Shown here piece after piece: positions 1-11,657 of a stretch of DNA of 64,000 nt (positions within the stretch are counted from its first letter, which is position 1; each line of letters opens with the position of its first letter). The DNA is from Favolaschia claudopus (lineage: Eukaryota; Basidiomycota; Agaricomycetes; Agaricales; Mycenaceae): contig JAWWNJ010000004.1 in NCBI GenBank assembly GCA_037176885.1, forward strand, positions 620,001 to 684,000, written 5' to 3'. The notes below the pieces were generated by a model. It had not been told where the DNA came from and did not search any database. It saw only the letters and a program-made list of their open reading frames with translations. The translations under genes and the position numbers were made by a program.

Positions 1-1877
1 TTGGGATCGGACATTGTCAAGTCGCATTTCCATGATATGGATCTGTGCGTTCTGTTACAGCAGGAGAGTGATCCAAATGCACACGAAGTTGTCAAGAAAG
101 CTCTCCGAAAAGCCATTCGCCAGAGGGTCAAGAGACTGGGCATGAAATATGATAATGAGGTCGGTTAGGTTTGCGTCATTTTTTTCTTCTACTCAGAGCG
201 CAATTAGTCCATCAAACAATACCGAAGGATGCACGATCACGACCCGAGTGTACATCTCGATCTTGACGAGCTGGGCGAAGTATTATCTCTCGCTCGTTCT
301 TTTATTGTGCGCTGAAATCAGTTAGGACGAACCACCTAAATGGGCAGCAGATCTCAAGCGAGAACTCGTTCTCATGCAGCAACGCATTGAAAGTCTCGGT
401 CCCAAAATCGATGGCTTACGCCAGGGTGACGGTTCGAAATATGGCTATGAGGGAGAGCATGAACAGTACACCGAGACTCCCGCCACACGCACCATCAACA
501 TCCATACGCAGCCCACAGGAACCTTAGCTGGTTCAATGTTCCAGCACCCCGAAACCGAACTCGTTGTAGAGGGCGATGGGGAAGGCTCTGATGATGCGAC
601 TGAAACCCCACACCGAGAACACCCGCCTCAGGCCGAGTCGGATCGTATGTCGCCCCATCATGTCGTGCCACGAGACGATTCCCCCGGTCAACAATACCTG
701 GAGGAGGAATTATACAAACTCAGACAGAAGCGGGGTGGAAGTAATTTGTCTCATCATTCATGGGAGGTTGCTCGGGACGATGACCCGGATTACGATGATG
801 ACCCTGAGGGACATGGTCCCAGTCCAACTGGGCTCCAAACCATCCCCGACCGCGATTCGAACGCGGGCGAACCCGAACCTGCTCAGGAGGACACCCACCA
901 AGAAGTTATTACGAGTCCACACCACCAGTGGCATGCTGGTGATGTCAGTGGGGATTCTCAACCGCAGCTTCCGCCGTGGCAGCGGGTTCATCAGCGGCTT
1001 CTTAGCTGGGCGATTATCTGGCCGGCCTCCGACTTCGACGCCGCGTTGAACAGTACAACTCGCAATCAGCAAGTCAATGAAGTTGCCTTGACGATTTGGT
1101 CTATGCAGACGTACAAACGTTACGTTCGTGCCAAATTAACGGACAGTCCGCAAGGCGTCGTGGACAGATTGTTTGTACCACCGAACATGGCCGACGCGAT
1201 CAGCAACGCTGTTTTCAATGGCCGTCATGGAGATGCATGCGGGATGCTCAGAGATCTTTGGAGCCCTTTCGGACTGGAAGGGATGCCTAGGCTCTTAATT
1301 GTGCTGGCGAAACATCGATCGGACCCCAATCACTGGGTTGTGCATCGGTATGTCCACTTGATCATGAATTGCTCCCGATACCAACGTCTCACAGGTTCTC
1401 GCTCCCTGAGGGAGCGCTCACGACGTACGATTCCTATCCGGAGAGAACATTGCCCGACGGCCGCGTGAGTGATTCCTCCAGCAGGCACCAAACTTTGGCT
1501 GACTCTTCATATTTAGCCGCTTGGTTGGTGGTTTGCCATTCGAGTTGCATGGCCGAATGCCATTTACCCTAGCCCCGACCATCTCATGCAGAAGATGGTT
1601 CGTCTGCATCGCCCTCTGCAGCTGGGGATTGATAATTCCGTTGCTGCTTGCGGGTTATGGCGCAACGTGCTCATGGGTTCGCGCCCCGAGAGAAGCCTAG
1701 ACTTGGAACGTCTCCGAGACCTCATCAACACTGAAGTCAAGAATCTACGCGAGAAGAAGCGGATTGGGAAACTTTCCATTGGAGCTCCGCGTCCGGTATG
1801 TGGCATTTCAATCTTTCGTTCGATGCAATACTCAGCTCTCTGACTATTAGGTCTGGGATTTTACTATGGGACAATGA
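1..1877 (+). CDS. Hypothetical protein, 5' end outside window
   Basis: The window opens inside this gene. I read exons 1-159, 208-279, 326-1347, 1395-1464, 1517-1795 and 1851-1877, joined by 46-55 base introns with GT..AG borders that keep the frame throughout. The protein has a basic N-terminal stretch (KKALRKAIRQRVKRLG), a long acidic, Pro/His/Asp-rich and probably disordered middle, and a folded-looking C-terminal part with WWFAIRVAWPN and LREKKRIGKLS. I do not recognise the family and see no catalytic motif. It could be a lineage-specific or domesticated-element protein, but I see no reverse transcriptase, integrase or transposase motif. The end at VWDFTMGQ-stop depends on the last small intron; reading through instead ends at 1843. 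Confidence 0.6.
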
Positions 1878-2120
1878 ACGTTGTTGCACGCCATCTTTGA
1901 GATTATTTTTTTTCATATGGATTTCCCCTGCTATCTCTTATCGCGAAACCTGCTCGATCTAAGTATGTCTATGTCTCTGGCCTGGCTTGTTGTACACCTA
2001 CATGTATCGTATCCAGTTTTGTTATTTCCATCAGACGAGTCATCCTTTTGTGCGTGACAAGACGCGTTACACGCTGTGACGGGGCGAAACCGCTTTTCAC
2101 CAGTTACAGTCAAGTACCTC

Positions 2121-2189
2121 AACTACCCATCTCGCTGAACCTGAATTACCTATCTGGCTTAATTTGAACTGCCCATCCGGCTTGTTGGA
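2121..2189. repeat. Three tandem 23-base degenerate repeats
   Basis: Copies start at 2121, 2144 and 2167, giving an exact 23-base period. Each begins AACT/AATT followed by ACC(C/T)ATC and GGCTT-like ends. The array ends 18 bases before the YSH1 start codon, so it lies in its leader or core promoter. The rest of 1878-2207 shows nothing I can name. Confidence 0.6.
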
Positions 2190-2207
2190 GCGTCTAACTA
2201 CAAGTGA

Positions 2208-5082
2208 ATGGATGCACCCACATTAAGCATAACTCTTTTGGGAGCCGGCCAAGAAGTCGGAAGATCATGTTGTGTTTTGCAGTACCGAGGCAAAACGATT
2301 GTCTGTGATGCTGGTGTCCACCCTGCCCATAGTGGCATGGCTTCGCTCCCATTCATCGACGAACTGGATTGGTCCACAGTCGATGCGTTGCTCATCACCC
2401 AGTCAGTGAGAACTGTAAGCTGCACTGTCCTGTACGCTAAGTTCAACCCAACCCATAGTTTCCACCTCGATCACGCCGCAGCTCTAACCTACATCACTGA
2501 AAAAGTGGGCCACTTGATTTCTCTTTGTCGTCTGTCCTGAATACTTGCTAGACGAATTTCAGAGACGGTAAGGGCAAGGTATATATGACACATCCAACAA
2601 AGGCTCTGCATAAGTTCATGATGCAGGATTTTGTTCGCATGAGGTCAGCTGTCCGATGACTCTCCACCTCACGGTCGTTGAACGTTGAACGGTTTATCTT
2701 ATCTTCTGCGTAGCTCTTCATCTTCGGATGCTCTATTCTCTCCTATGGACATGGCCATGTCTCTGGCCTTCATCATTCCTGTCTCCGTTCACCAACTCAT
2801 AACACCATGTCCGGGTATCTCTTTCACGCCCTACCACGCCGGCCACGTTCTCGGTGCTTGTATGTTTCTTATAGACATCGCGGGGCTGAAAATTCTCTAC
2901 ACCGGAGATTATTCCCGGGAAGAAGATCGACACCTCGTGAAAGCTGAGCTACCGCCTATACGACCCGACGTACTCATAGTAGAAAGTACATACGGAGTTC
3001 AGAGTCTAGAGGGAAGACCAGAGAAAGAACTCAGGTTCACCACGCTCGTCCACTCTATTATCCGGCGTGGCGGACATGTACTGCTGCCCACTTTTGCCCT
3101 TGGTCGTGCTCAAGAGCTTCTACTGATCCTTGACGAGTATTGGAAGAAACATCCAGATTTACACAACGTGCCCATATACTATGCATCGGGTTTGGCTCGT
3201 AAATCGATGGCTGTATATCAGACATATATCCATACAATGAACTCGAATATCAGAACTAGATTCGCCAAGCGTGATAACCCTTTTGTGTTCAAGTAAGTAC
3301 CCAAACAAGTCGGGACGTCGGGCTAATCAGTTTCAAAGGTATATCTCAAATCTACCTCAACCTCGTGGCTGGGAAAAGAGAATAGCAGAAGGCCCCCCTT
3401 GTGTGGTCCTTGCTAGCCCTGGTTTCATGCAAAGCGGACCCAGCCGCGAGCTTTTCGAGCTTTGGGCGCCGGACTCGCGAAATGGCCTCATCATCACTGG
3501 TTACTCAGTCGAAGGAACATTGGCTAGGGTGAGTGCTACGCGGTTTGCATTCTGGCACCATTATCTACAATCTCCCTATCTCATGTATATTACACCAAAA
3601 CAATTAACATCGGATTTCATATCGCGCGCGCATTCAACTTGCAAACTTTCTCCGGTGCCTAGTTCAAGGACTCATTGCGTTGTTTAGGACATCATGACTG
3701 AACCTGAAGAGTTCGAGTCTGTAAAGGGGGGGATGATCCCAAGAAAAATCTCTGTGGCATATATCTCTTTCAGTGCTCACGTCGATTATTCTCAAAATTC
3801 GGAATTTATCGAGCTCGTCAAAGCGCAGCATGTGGTAAATCCAATTTCTTCACCGTGTAGACTTGTTATTCACTCACTTTCAGGTACTGGTGCATGGGGA
3901 ACAGACCGCCATGGCGCGTCTGAGAGCAGCCATGACGTCCAGATACAAGGAAAGAGACGAGGATGTCAAAATACACACGCCTCGGAATCTCGAAACGTTG
4001 AATCTCTCATTCAGAGGCGAACGGGTGGCGAAGGTAAGCGTAGCAATATATCTTGTTTGATTTTCTCTCACCCCCAGGATTCATTAGGCTATCGGGACCC
4101 TGGCAGACAGGCAGCCGCGTGCGAACGACGTAGTTTCAGGGCTGTTGGTGTCCAAGGATTTTTCGTACACTCTTCTTGACCCTCGAGACTTGAAGGACTT
4201 CGCTGGTTTATCGACATGTACGGTAACTCAGCGTCAGAAAATTGCTCTCGGTGTCCGCTGGGAATTGGTGAAATGGCATCTGGAAGGCATGTTCGGGAGT
4301 ATTGAAGAAGGCGTCGACAAAGAAGGGCTTTCAATGATGAGGGTGTGTGTCTTTGCTGATCCACTGACATCCCTCCCATCGATTTTTTTCAGGTCATGGG
4401 CGCCATTGACATCAAACAAACCCAGGAGCACGAGTTGACGTTGGAATGGGACTCAAGCGCGAGCAACGACATGCTTGCGGACTCGACCTTGGCTTTGATC
4501 ACAGGAATAGACAAAAGTCCTGCCTCTGTCAAATGCAAGTGATTCCAGTTCCTCATTCATCCCAGGAGTTAATTTCTGTTTTGCTTCCGTCCAGTGACTT
4601 CACACTCGAAGTTGGACCCTCACCCCCACGCGGCTCATTCAGATGCAGTAACGAGGATCAAACGATTAGCTTGGTTTTTGGAAGCTCATTTTGGAGATGT
4701 CGAACTTCATATGCCGGATGAGTCACAAGAAGAGCCTGAACAAGGCGAGGATGACAACGAGCCCTCTCTTTTGGTTCGACTAGATGAAGCAATCGCACAA
4801 ATCAACCTGATATCACTGGTATGTCTGGATGATTTTCTCTGAACTTTGTGTATAACTCCAATCTAGACGGTCAATAGTTCAAACGAGGCCTTGAAAAAAC
4901 GGGTCGAGATTGTTCTCGATATGGCTGTTACAACTGTTGGCTCGTTACGAGAAGCATTTGTTTCTAAGCCTGGAGGGGTTGTGGGTGTAAACGAAAGCGG
5001 CGAAAAAGTTAACAGAGCGGAGGTCGGTCGCGACGACGACGACGATTCCGATGTTGATTCGTTGCTGGAAGTTCATGATTGA
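2208..5082 (+). CDS. YSH1: Cleavage and polyadenylation endonuclease CPSF73/Ysh1
   Basis: This is the zinc-dependent endonuclease that cuts pre-mRNA before polyadenylation, acting in the nuclear CPF/CPSF complex. The metallo-beta-lactamase fold is visible: [10 protein letters not shown] near residue 12, the metal motif ITHFHLDHAA (its first His is split across the intron 2402-2458), [36 protein letters not shown] of the beta-CASP region, and [10 protein letters not shown] long C-terminal CPSF73 domain follows. Introns: 2402-2458, 2505-2551, 2644-2713, 3293-3338, 3529-3687, 3835-3883, 4034-4087, 4343-4392, 4535-4594 and 4819-4866. The 4535-4594 intron appears to use a GC donor, because only that choice keeps the His-rich C-terminal frame ([10 protein letters not shown]). 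The start ATG gives the family's normal N terminus. The protein ends in an acidic [10 protein letters not shown] tail. Confidence 0.95.
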
Positions 5083-5332
5083 GACCAGTAGTCTCATGAA
5101 CAAGACTTAGATACACGGACTTTTGTGAAGATAGTCGTTCAAACGTCTCTAAAGATCGAGACTTGCGTGCAGTGTAGAGGAGGGTTGTAAAGCAGAGGGT
5201 TGCCGACGCTCATTCATTCATGATTCCATTATAGTGCTGAGGGCCCTTCAGGCCCATGTCGCACTCTACGATGTACAGTGTAATCTACTGGTTTGCTCGG
5301 AGGGAGATCCTGGGGAAATCGAAGAGGGAGTT

Positions 5333-5742
5333 CTATGGTGAGCGCCGAGGGCTTGGCCGAGGGTGATGTGTGTGTGTAATGTAGCGATAATATAAGAAAA
5401 TATCTGTGAGACTATCTAAAGGGGAAAGAAAAAGAGATGTTGTAAGTAGTGGAGAAAAAGGGTTGTACGGCGTAAGAGGGAGGCGGCGGGTGTCGCGCAC
5501 CAACGCGAGAACCGCGGGGCTGGGTCGTGTTTGAATGAGAGGAGGCGGCGGAGGGAGACGCGCGCGGTGCCAAGACGGATGAAAAGGCGTAGGCGTTGAG
5601 CTTGATAGGCGGGACAGCTGAGCAGCAGGTGGGGGACGGACTCGGAATGCGGGCAGAGCGGGGCCCGGGAGCGAAATAGCGTTGGATGGGTTCGGGGAGT
5701 CGAAGGAGGCGAACCCTGTCCGTCGCCAACGTGAATAGTCAC
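5333..5742 (-). mobile_element. Degenerate 3' tail of a non-LTR (LINE) retrotransposon
   Basis: On the minus strand, 5742-5500 encodes RAPLCPHSESVPHLLLSC followed by PAYQAQR and LRRLLS. This is the zinc-knuckle-like C-terminal motif (C..C....H.LL.CP.Y...R) found after reverse transcriptase/RNase H in many fungal LINEs. The expected next motif, AVLALVRDTRRL, is present but in another frame, so the copy is frameshifted. No reverse transcriptase or RNase H domain lies nearby, so only the last few hundred bases remain. The overlapping 185-residue open frame in this stretch is explained by this remnant. The flanks 5083-5332 and 5743-5892 hold only untranslated/promoter sequence. Confidence 0.65.
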
Positions 5743-5847
5743 GGTCTGTCACGGTTGCCCAAATCGTGCCCCGCGTGGGAAGCGGACAGGAAGTGATTGT
5801 CACGCGTGACATCTCGCGTCCTCTCACGTCGAAACTCTTGAACGCGT
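5738..5847. promoter_or_regulatory. CTF4 upstream region with GTCAC and ACGCGT elements
   Basis: GTCAC occurs at 5738 and 5748, exactly 10 bases apart. A palindrome GTCACGCGTGAC lies at 5799-5810 and a second ACGCGT at 5842-5847, all within 155 bases of the CTF4 start. ACGCGT is the MluI cell-cycle box bound by MBF at S-phase genes in yeasts, which would suit a replication gene. That role here is inference. Confidence 0.4.
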
Positions 5848-5892
5848 CCACGACCGTCTTGAAAGAGCCCTCTTTAGGCCGCAAGTTCAAGA

Positions 5893-8800
5893 ATGAACTC
5901 CAAAGCGGTTTTGAAGTCTCACCAACCCCACACCGAGGGCCTCACGTCCTTGGCTTTCTCTACCGATGGACTGTTCGTTGAAGGATGTTGTACTGGGACA
6001 ACACGCTCACTTCCTACAGACACGCGTTTACTGCTGGCGAGGACAACATTGTCCGCATCTGGACGCTGTCAGAAAACACAGATGTTGAGCCGCCCATGGC
6101 AACCGATGCAGATGACCCAATAACCGCTCTCTGTGTATATGTGCGTACCTTGGCTTCTTTCACGATTTTTATCCGAGAACTCTGAGCAGGATGACGGATG
6201 GTTCTCGGGTACCACGGCAGGGACTGTTAGACACTACGACAAAGACAGCGCCAAGATGAATGGCCACTTCACCGACGTGGGTCCGGCTAATGCTGTGAGA
6301 TGCATAGCTATCGATCCCAGGAGGAAAACTGTCGCAGTGGGATCCGAGTGCGTCGACTTTTCATTTGACCTGAATACCTACTCATCTGTTCTACTAGTGG
6401 ACTCAACCTTCGGCTGGTTGAACTGGACGATCCCAAAAAGACCCAAGAATTGAACAGAAACGCGATCCGTAAAGTAACATGGCACCCCACAGAACCAATA
6501 TTGGTACGCCAACTTCGACTCGATCACGATCCGTACACATAGTTGACTAGGTTACTTGTGGCTTAAACGGCGATGTGGTCGTCTGGGACGTAACGACCGC
6601 AAATCCTCTCAAAATATTCTCGAATTTTATCCCCACTGTAATTAACCTGCCCAAACGGCTTGCAGAGAAATCACCAAACAGCAGTTTCGATTTCCTCTAC
6701 GACTGTTCCGCTGTCTGGCATCCTTCTGGCAAGCAATTCTACCTTGCTTCTCGCGCTCGTGGTGAGTACGCCTGCCTTTGAGAGTCACTGCAAACGAATA
6801 TCGTTCCGTCCAGATATTGCTTGCATCAGTCAATCAACTTGGACCAGGGACTCAACTATCGTAGACCGGGATGCACCTGGGCATGTTACGGCGTTAGCAG
6901 TGTCACCTAATGGCGCCTTCATTGCGTCGGCCTCTTTTTCGGATTCGTCGTCCACAGTATACATCTGGGATAGAGTGACTCGAAAAATCATCACACAGTC
7001 AGTGCTGAGGCATTTGACTCGATTTTATTTCGTTCTAAAACCTTGCAGGCATACTGGTACCAGCAAAACTGTTGTTACGCAGTTGGCGTTTTCTCCCGTT
7101 GCAAATGTCCTGGCATGGACAGATAGCGGCGGGGAATTCCACAGATGGATAGACCCTATCCAGGCTGACCTTGTCGTCCCCATTTCGAATCCAATAGAAG
7201 GGTTGGGGACGATGTTCGACGACGACGATGCAGAGGCGGACATTGTCATTGGTGGTGACAACGATGAGCCCATGGACGACGTTGAGGACAACGTTTCGGA
7301 ACCGGAGCAAGACTGGCTGGACGATGATAACGATGCCACCGCCGCCGGATTTACGCGTTCGGATTTCGTGAAAGAAATGGGTAAGTTTCGGTGTGTTGCA
7401 CTGCTCAGTAGGATCAAATTCATTTGTAGTGAGCATAACGCAGGCCCAACCCCCTTTTCAGCCTGGTGCGACGCCAATGCAAGAAACCAAGCAGCTGCTC
7501 TGTGCGCCACTTCTTTTTGTTAAAGCCATGTCACACTCACCCAACAACCAGCTACCAATAGACTTGGTTATATCGAAGTTACTGCTCCTCCTGATTCAGA
7601 GCACCACCTCGTTGATGTCAGGTTTTTCGATCTATCCAGAGCGAAAGTCTCCTTCAAGGATGAGTTCAAATTCCATCTTGGCGTTCTTGGTTAGTGAGTT
7701 TGAATGAAAGTCGACAACACCCTAAATTTCATGTAGGGGAACGAGGCGCTTTATTTGCGTGTAGACCGCAAGATAGTCGGCCTGCTCTCGTGCAGTACCG
7801 ACCGTACGTCAAAGACAGCACTACGCAATGGACTTACACATTGCCGCGAGATTGTACAGTCCTTGGGATTGCCGCTGGCGGACTTCCACTAACCAGCAGT
7901 GCAAAGGATGTGGCTGATCTGGATGGGTTCGGAAACATCGTCATTGCTACGACCCAAGGCGATCTCACCTTCATGAGTGGAACTGGCAGAGAGCGACGTA
8001 TCATAGCTTTAGGTGGCGACTTTGTCTCCATGGTAGCTGGGCATGAATGGGTATTTGTCGTCCATAGAGCCGGCTCCACGACAATCGACGGTACGTTCCG
8101 TCGTCGAATATCCATACTCCGCGTCGAACATACTGCAGGTTCGCAAAATCTGTCTTATACTCTGATAAACCTGGACGACTTCAGTGTCCGGCAGCGAGAC
8201 TTCCTTCCTATTCCCAAAGGTCATACACTGAAGTGGATTGGGATCACTGAGGAAGGAGTATGTGTTCCGTTTACACGATCCTGCGAAACTAATCACTTAC
8301 ACGCGTAGGCTCCGGCCATGTATGATTCGACGGGGCGTCTCCATGTTTTGACCAAGTATAGGACCCCTCATCACGCGTCCTGGGCGCGGATCCTGGATAC
8401 AAATCTTCTTGAGCGCAAAATCGGCAAAGATGAGTCTTACTGGCCTTTCGCGATCAGTGGTAGTCAATGCCTCTGTTTCATCCTGAAGGTCTGAATTTTG
8501 TCTGCCGTGGCTGTCAAACACGATATTCAATCATTTCATTTAGGGAATGCGCACCTACCCAACCTTCCCCATACCACCTCACTACGAACTGCCGATCGAA
8601 ATGCCGTTCAGAACAGACAATAAACCGGAGGAGAAGTGAATATCAACCTTCTTCCTCATGATTTGCAATATTAACGGCGTCGTAGAATTGAGCGAGATGT
8701 TCTCATGCTCGAAATCTTGCGAGATGGTCTAGACGATCAGTTAACGAACGAAGAAATCTCCAGAACCGAACAACGGGTGGACAAGGATCTGGTACTCCTC

Positions 8801-9941
8801 GTTCAGAGTGCAATACAGAAGAGCAATATCGCACGTGCCGTCGAACTTGCTAAACTCATTCACAATTCGAGAGCGCTGGATTCTGTTATCAAAATGGCTG
8901 AGTTCTATCACTTAGCGGGATTGAAGGAGAAATTGCAGACGCTGAAAGATATTCGAGAGCAGAGCGAGGATCGTTTGGTTGTCGCACGAGACAAACGGAA
9001 AGAGTGGATGCGGCCTGACCCGTTACCGCGCTCATTGGGAGCCATGGATTTCAAAGCGTCGGGAGTGAGACCTTTCCAAGACTTTGGCCCCCCTCCGACG
9101 GTGTCACGGCCAGGTCTTGCACCCGCTGTTCCCGTGAAAGAGACCACGCGTTTTACAGCAAGTACCACCGTCGATATCCGACCAACGCCAGTGGAAAGTG
9201 TGGCAGGTTCTCCACCGGAGAATAAACGCAAGCGAGACGAAGTCGAAGAAGTTTCGTCGTCGTTCGACTTTGCCGCGCCGCCTCTGAAGCAGAGTACGCG
9301 CAGTTAACCTTTCTAACCTATGTCGTGTTGACGACCTACACAGAAATTAACCCCTTTGCACGTAAAGTTGGTCAAGAGAATAACCGGAGCAACCTGTTCG
9401 CTCGAAAATCTGATTCCACGGCCCTGCAAAAAAGTGAAAGCTTCTTTGATAAAGTCGATGCTGCCGAAGACTCTGTCCCCAAAACGAAACGTGAACTTCT
9501 TCTTCTCCTTGCCTTCTCGCAGCTCATTTCGCCGTTGTTGTAGGTCTGGGGGCTTCAAAGAGCAAGGAGAAGGAAAAGAAGGACGGCCCTCGACAAATGA
9601 CTCTATTCGGTATGATGTCAAGCGCTCCGCGCTCCGACAAACGAGTTCCAGCGGTGCAGCCTACCCCGGACATCACCATGGCCGACGCTTCTCAGGTTGA
9701 AACGCAACCGGATCTCCCAGAAGAGTGGGAAGAGACCCAGCCTGTAGATGGCACCAGTCTCCTAGATGTACGTGCCAACAAATCTTGCAGCCCTAAAACT
9801 AAAGTTGCTGCACATTCCGAAGGAGACCCAACCAGTCGCAGAATAAGGCAAATTGTGATTTTACACCTTTTTTTGGCGTTCGTGACACCATTCCGACCAC
9901 ACCAGCGGTCCACAATTTACCGACTCGAATTTGGATCGTAG
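5893..9941 (+). CDS. MCL1: Replication factor Ctf4/Mcl1 (AND-1/WDHD1 family)
   Basis: This protein links CMG helicase to DNA polymerase alpha at replication forks and supports sister-chromatid cohesion. The N-terminal half is a WD40 propeller ([42 protein letters not shown]), then an acidic linker, the SepB/Ctf4 trimerisation region ([15 protein letters not shown] through [18 protein letters not shown]), a helical part ([14 protein letters not shown]) and a disordered tail with NPFARK and [10 protein letters not shown] typical of the family. About 15 short introns are needed; clear ones are 5973-6019, 6348-6397, 6504-6550, 6762-6813, 6998-7048, 7381-7429, 7502-7551, 7690-7736, 8258-8308, 8489-8543, 8636-8685, 9294-9343 and 9491-9543. 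The intron at 8091-8138 is a multiple of three and could be retained. The last exon is uncertain: reading through stops at 9941, while an intron 9768-9841 would stop at 9946. Confidence 0.9.
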
Positions 9942-10024
9942 TTTAGAATTTTTTTCTTTTGTTTCTGTTATAGCTCTAGTCTCAGGTATCAGTCATGTCA
10001 TGTTGTAGTTGTAGTTTACATATC

Positions 10025-11583
10025 TCATCCCCTTTTCTCGTCGTCAATCCCTATTGTATCGGTAATCGACAAATCTTCTGGGGCAAACGGCCAATTGTGG
10101 AAAGCAGTCACGAGCTGGGCCCACTCGTCAATGGCCAGTTCCCGAACAGGTTTCTTTGGGTCGATGGTAGTCCCTTTCAAAAGAGTCACTGCGTTGGGAG
10201 CCAGGTATCTGTCCGAGAGTGCATTAAAAGACATCCATGACCTGTCGAGAAAAACGTACGGCAAAGCTTGCTTTATGGCCGTTGCTCTGTTGACGTAAAG
10301 GTGGCGAAGGCAATAGTCCCACTTGTCCAGCAAACCTGGCTGGATTACCTGGGGGACTAACGCTCGGCGACAAATAATAGAAGAAAGATCGGAATGGACA
10401 GACTTGATGCTCCAATGGACTAATATTGAGCGCTACGTAGGGAGTTCCGGCCTTGCGTCTGGCTTCTCCCATGTTTGCTTCCCTTAATGCTCTGGTCAAA
10501 CCCGATGGCAGGGGATGAAAGTGCTTTTCGTAAGGCTGCAGTTTTTTGGACGGTAGCGCTTCCTGGCAAGAAGCCACCGCCGCGGCAATCATGCTGAGCT
10601 TACACCGAACGGCGGGGGATTCACCAACAACTCGCTGAGAGGCAAGTCAGACCAAATGGAATTCAAGGACCTGCTGAGGATTAAGGACCTGCCAAATGTA
10701 ATCGCTCATTAGCACGCTCATGGGGATACGCCCATACTTGAAGAGCCATTGCTTGTCGGGTATCCCCCGGAATAATTGGGAAATAAACTGCTCTCCATAG
10801 ACGTTGGACATTAAATGGGAGACAAAATGCAGCTGAGGATGCACTTGGGTTGAAGAGTCAGCATAGAACGATTCGCCTGGATAACACCTGACACTCGCCT
10901 CCTTCATTCCAGGGAACAGTTGCAATGTCGTCCAATAAATTCATCTCCTCTAACTTCTGATAAGATGCCCAACTCTCGCCGTTCAGCGGAACAACGGTAA
11001 TTCTGTCATCTAGTGCCTCGAGAGGCTAAGACCGTGGTGGTTCAAGAATGATAACGATGATGCGTGGCGGGTCTGCACCTTGAGATATGGAAGAAACATA
11101 TCGGCATGTTCCAATACAATGAGCTTTTTTATCCGCCTGCGAGGCAGAGCCAAAAGAGCACGAGTCAGTTGTCCGGGACCTGGGAACAAGCGCCTCAGCA
11201 TCCGACGAGACAATGCAGAGGAAGTTTGGATTCCCAAGCGTACCAGGAAAAATTTCGACGACCACTTTGTCAACAGATTTCTTGGGAATGAACGCGTCCG
11301 CCACAAGAGCTGCAGTGTCCGGATTGTTCAAGGTGACTCGAAACGCGAACGGCCTGACTGCGGTAGGAAATAAAGACCTCCATGCGGGTCGTGGAGGTAA
11401 GGCACCTAAATACCAAGTTCAGACATAAGGTTCAGAGGCAAACGAGGGCGGCATGTTACCATCTTCAGGGATAACAGGCTGCGTCTTCGCTTCAGGTGTT
11501 TCCTTAGCCTTGGGCCCGCGCATCCCGTACAGACGATACCATTGCGCGACTGTTTTCCGTCGTGCATGTTGAAGGCAAAGCAT
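10025..11583 (-). CDS. MTF1: Mitochondrial transcription factor 1 (rRNA dimethylase-like)
   Basis: This is the fungal mtTFB/Mtf1 family: a protein with the fold of a SAM-dependent rRNA adenine dimethylase, acting as specificity factor of mitochondrial RNA polymerase. The degenerate motif I is EIFPGPGQLTRALL, followed by LIVLEHADMFLPYL, LEALDDRITVVPLNGESW, VHPQLHFVSHLMSN, GIPDKQWLFKYGRIPMSV and the C-terminal LLDKWDYCLRHLYV. The start at 11583 opens a basic, mitochondrial-type leader (MLCLQHARRKTVAQWYRLYG). Seven short introns are needed. One at 10844-10898 reads best with a GC donor (G|GCGAGT), giving WNEGVHPQLHF. The motif I Gly is split by an intron. The stop lies 83 bases from the convergent CTF4 stop. 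Confidence 0.9.
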
Positions 11584-11600
11584 GACTCGGATTCGCACTG

Positions 11601-11633
11601 GGTTAGGGTTTACACAGATATGAGGTTAGGGTT
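11601..11633. promoter_or_regulatory. Two telo-box-like GGTTAGGGTT copies upstream of MTF1
   Basis: GGTTAGGGTT occurs at 11601-11610 and 11624-11633, 18-50 bases before the MTF1 start on the minus strand (there read as AACCCTAACC). Such interstitial telomere-repeat boxes are bound in other eukaryotes by Tbf1/Rap1/TRF-like Myb proteins. Function here is inference. Confidence 0.35.
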
Positions 11634-11657
11634 CGACATTCGTACATGGGTCTGGTA

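Noticed and set aside
5333..5890. 185-residue minus-strand open frame as a protein gene
   Set aside because: Low-complexity Pro/Ser/Arg composition and the LINE-tail motif in an overlapping frame explain it as element remnant.
11590..11640. Chromosome end or internal telomere tract
   Set aside because: Only two short TTAGGG-like boxes occur; genes continue on both sides.
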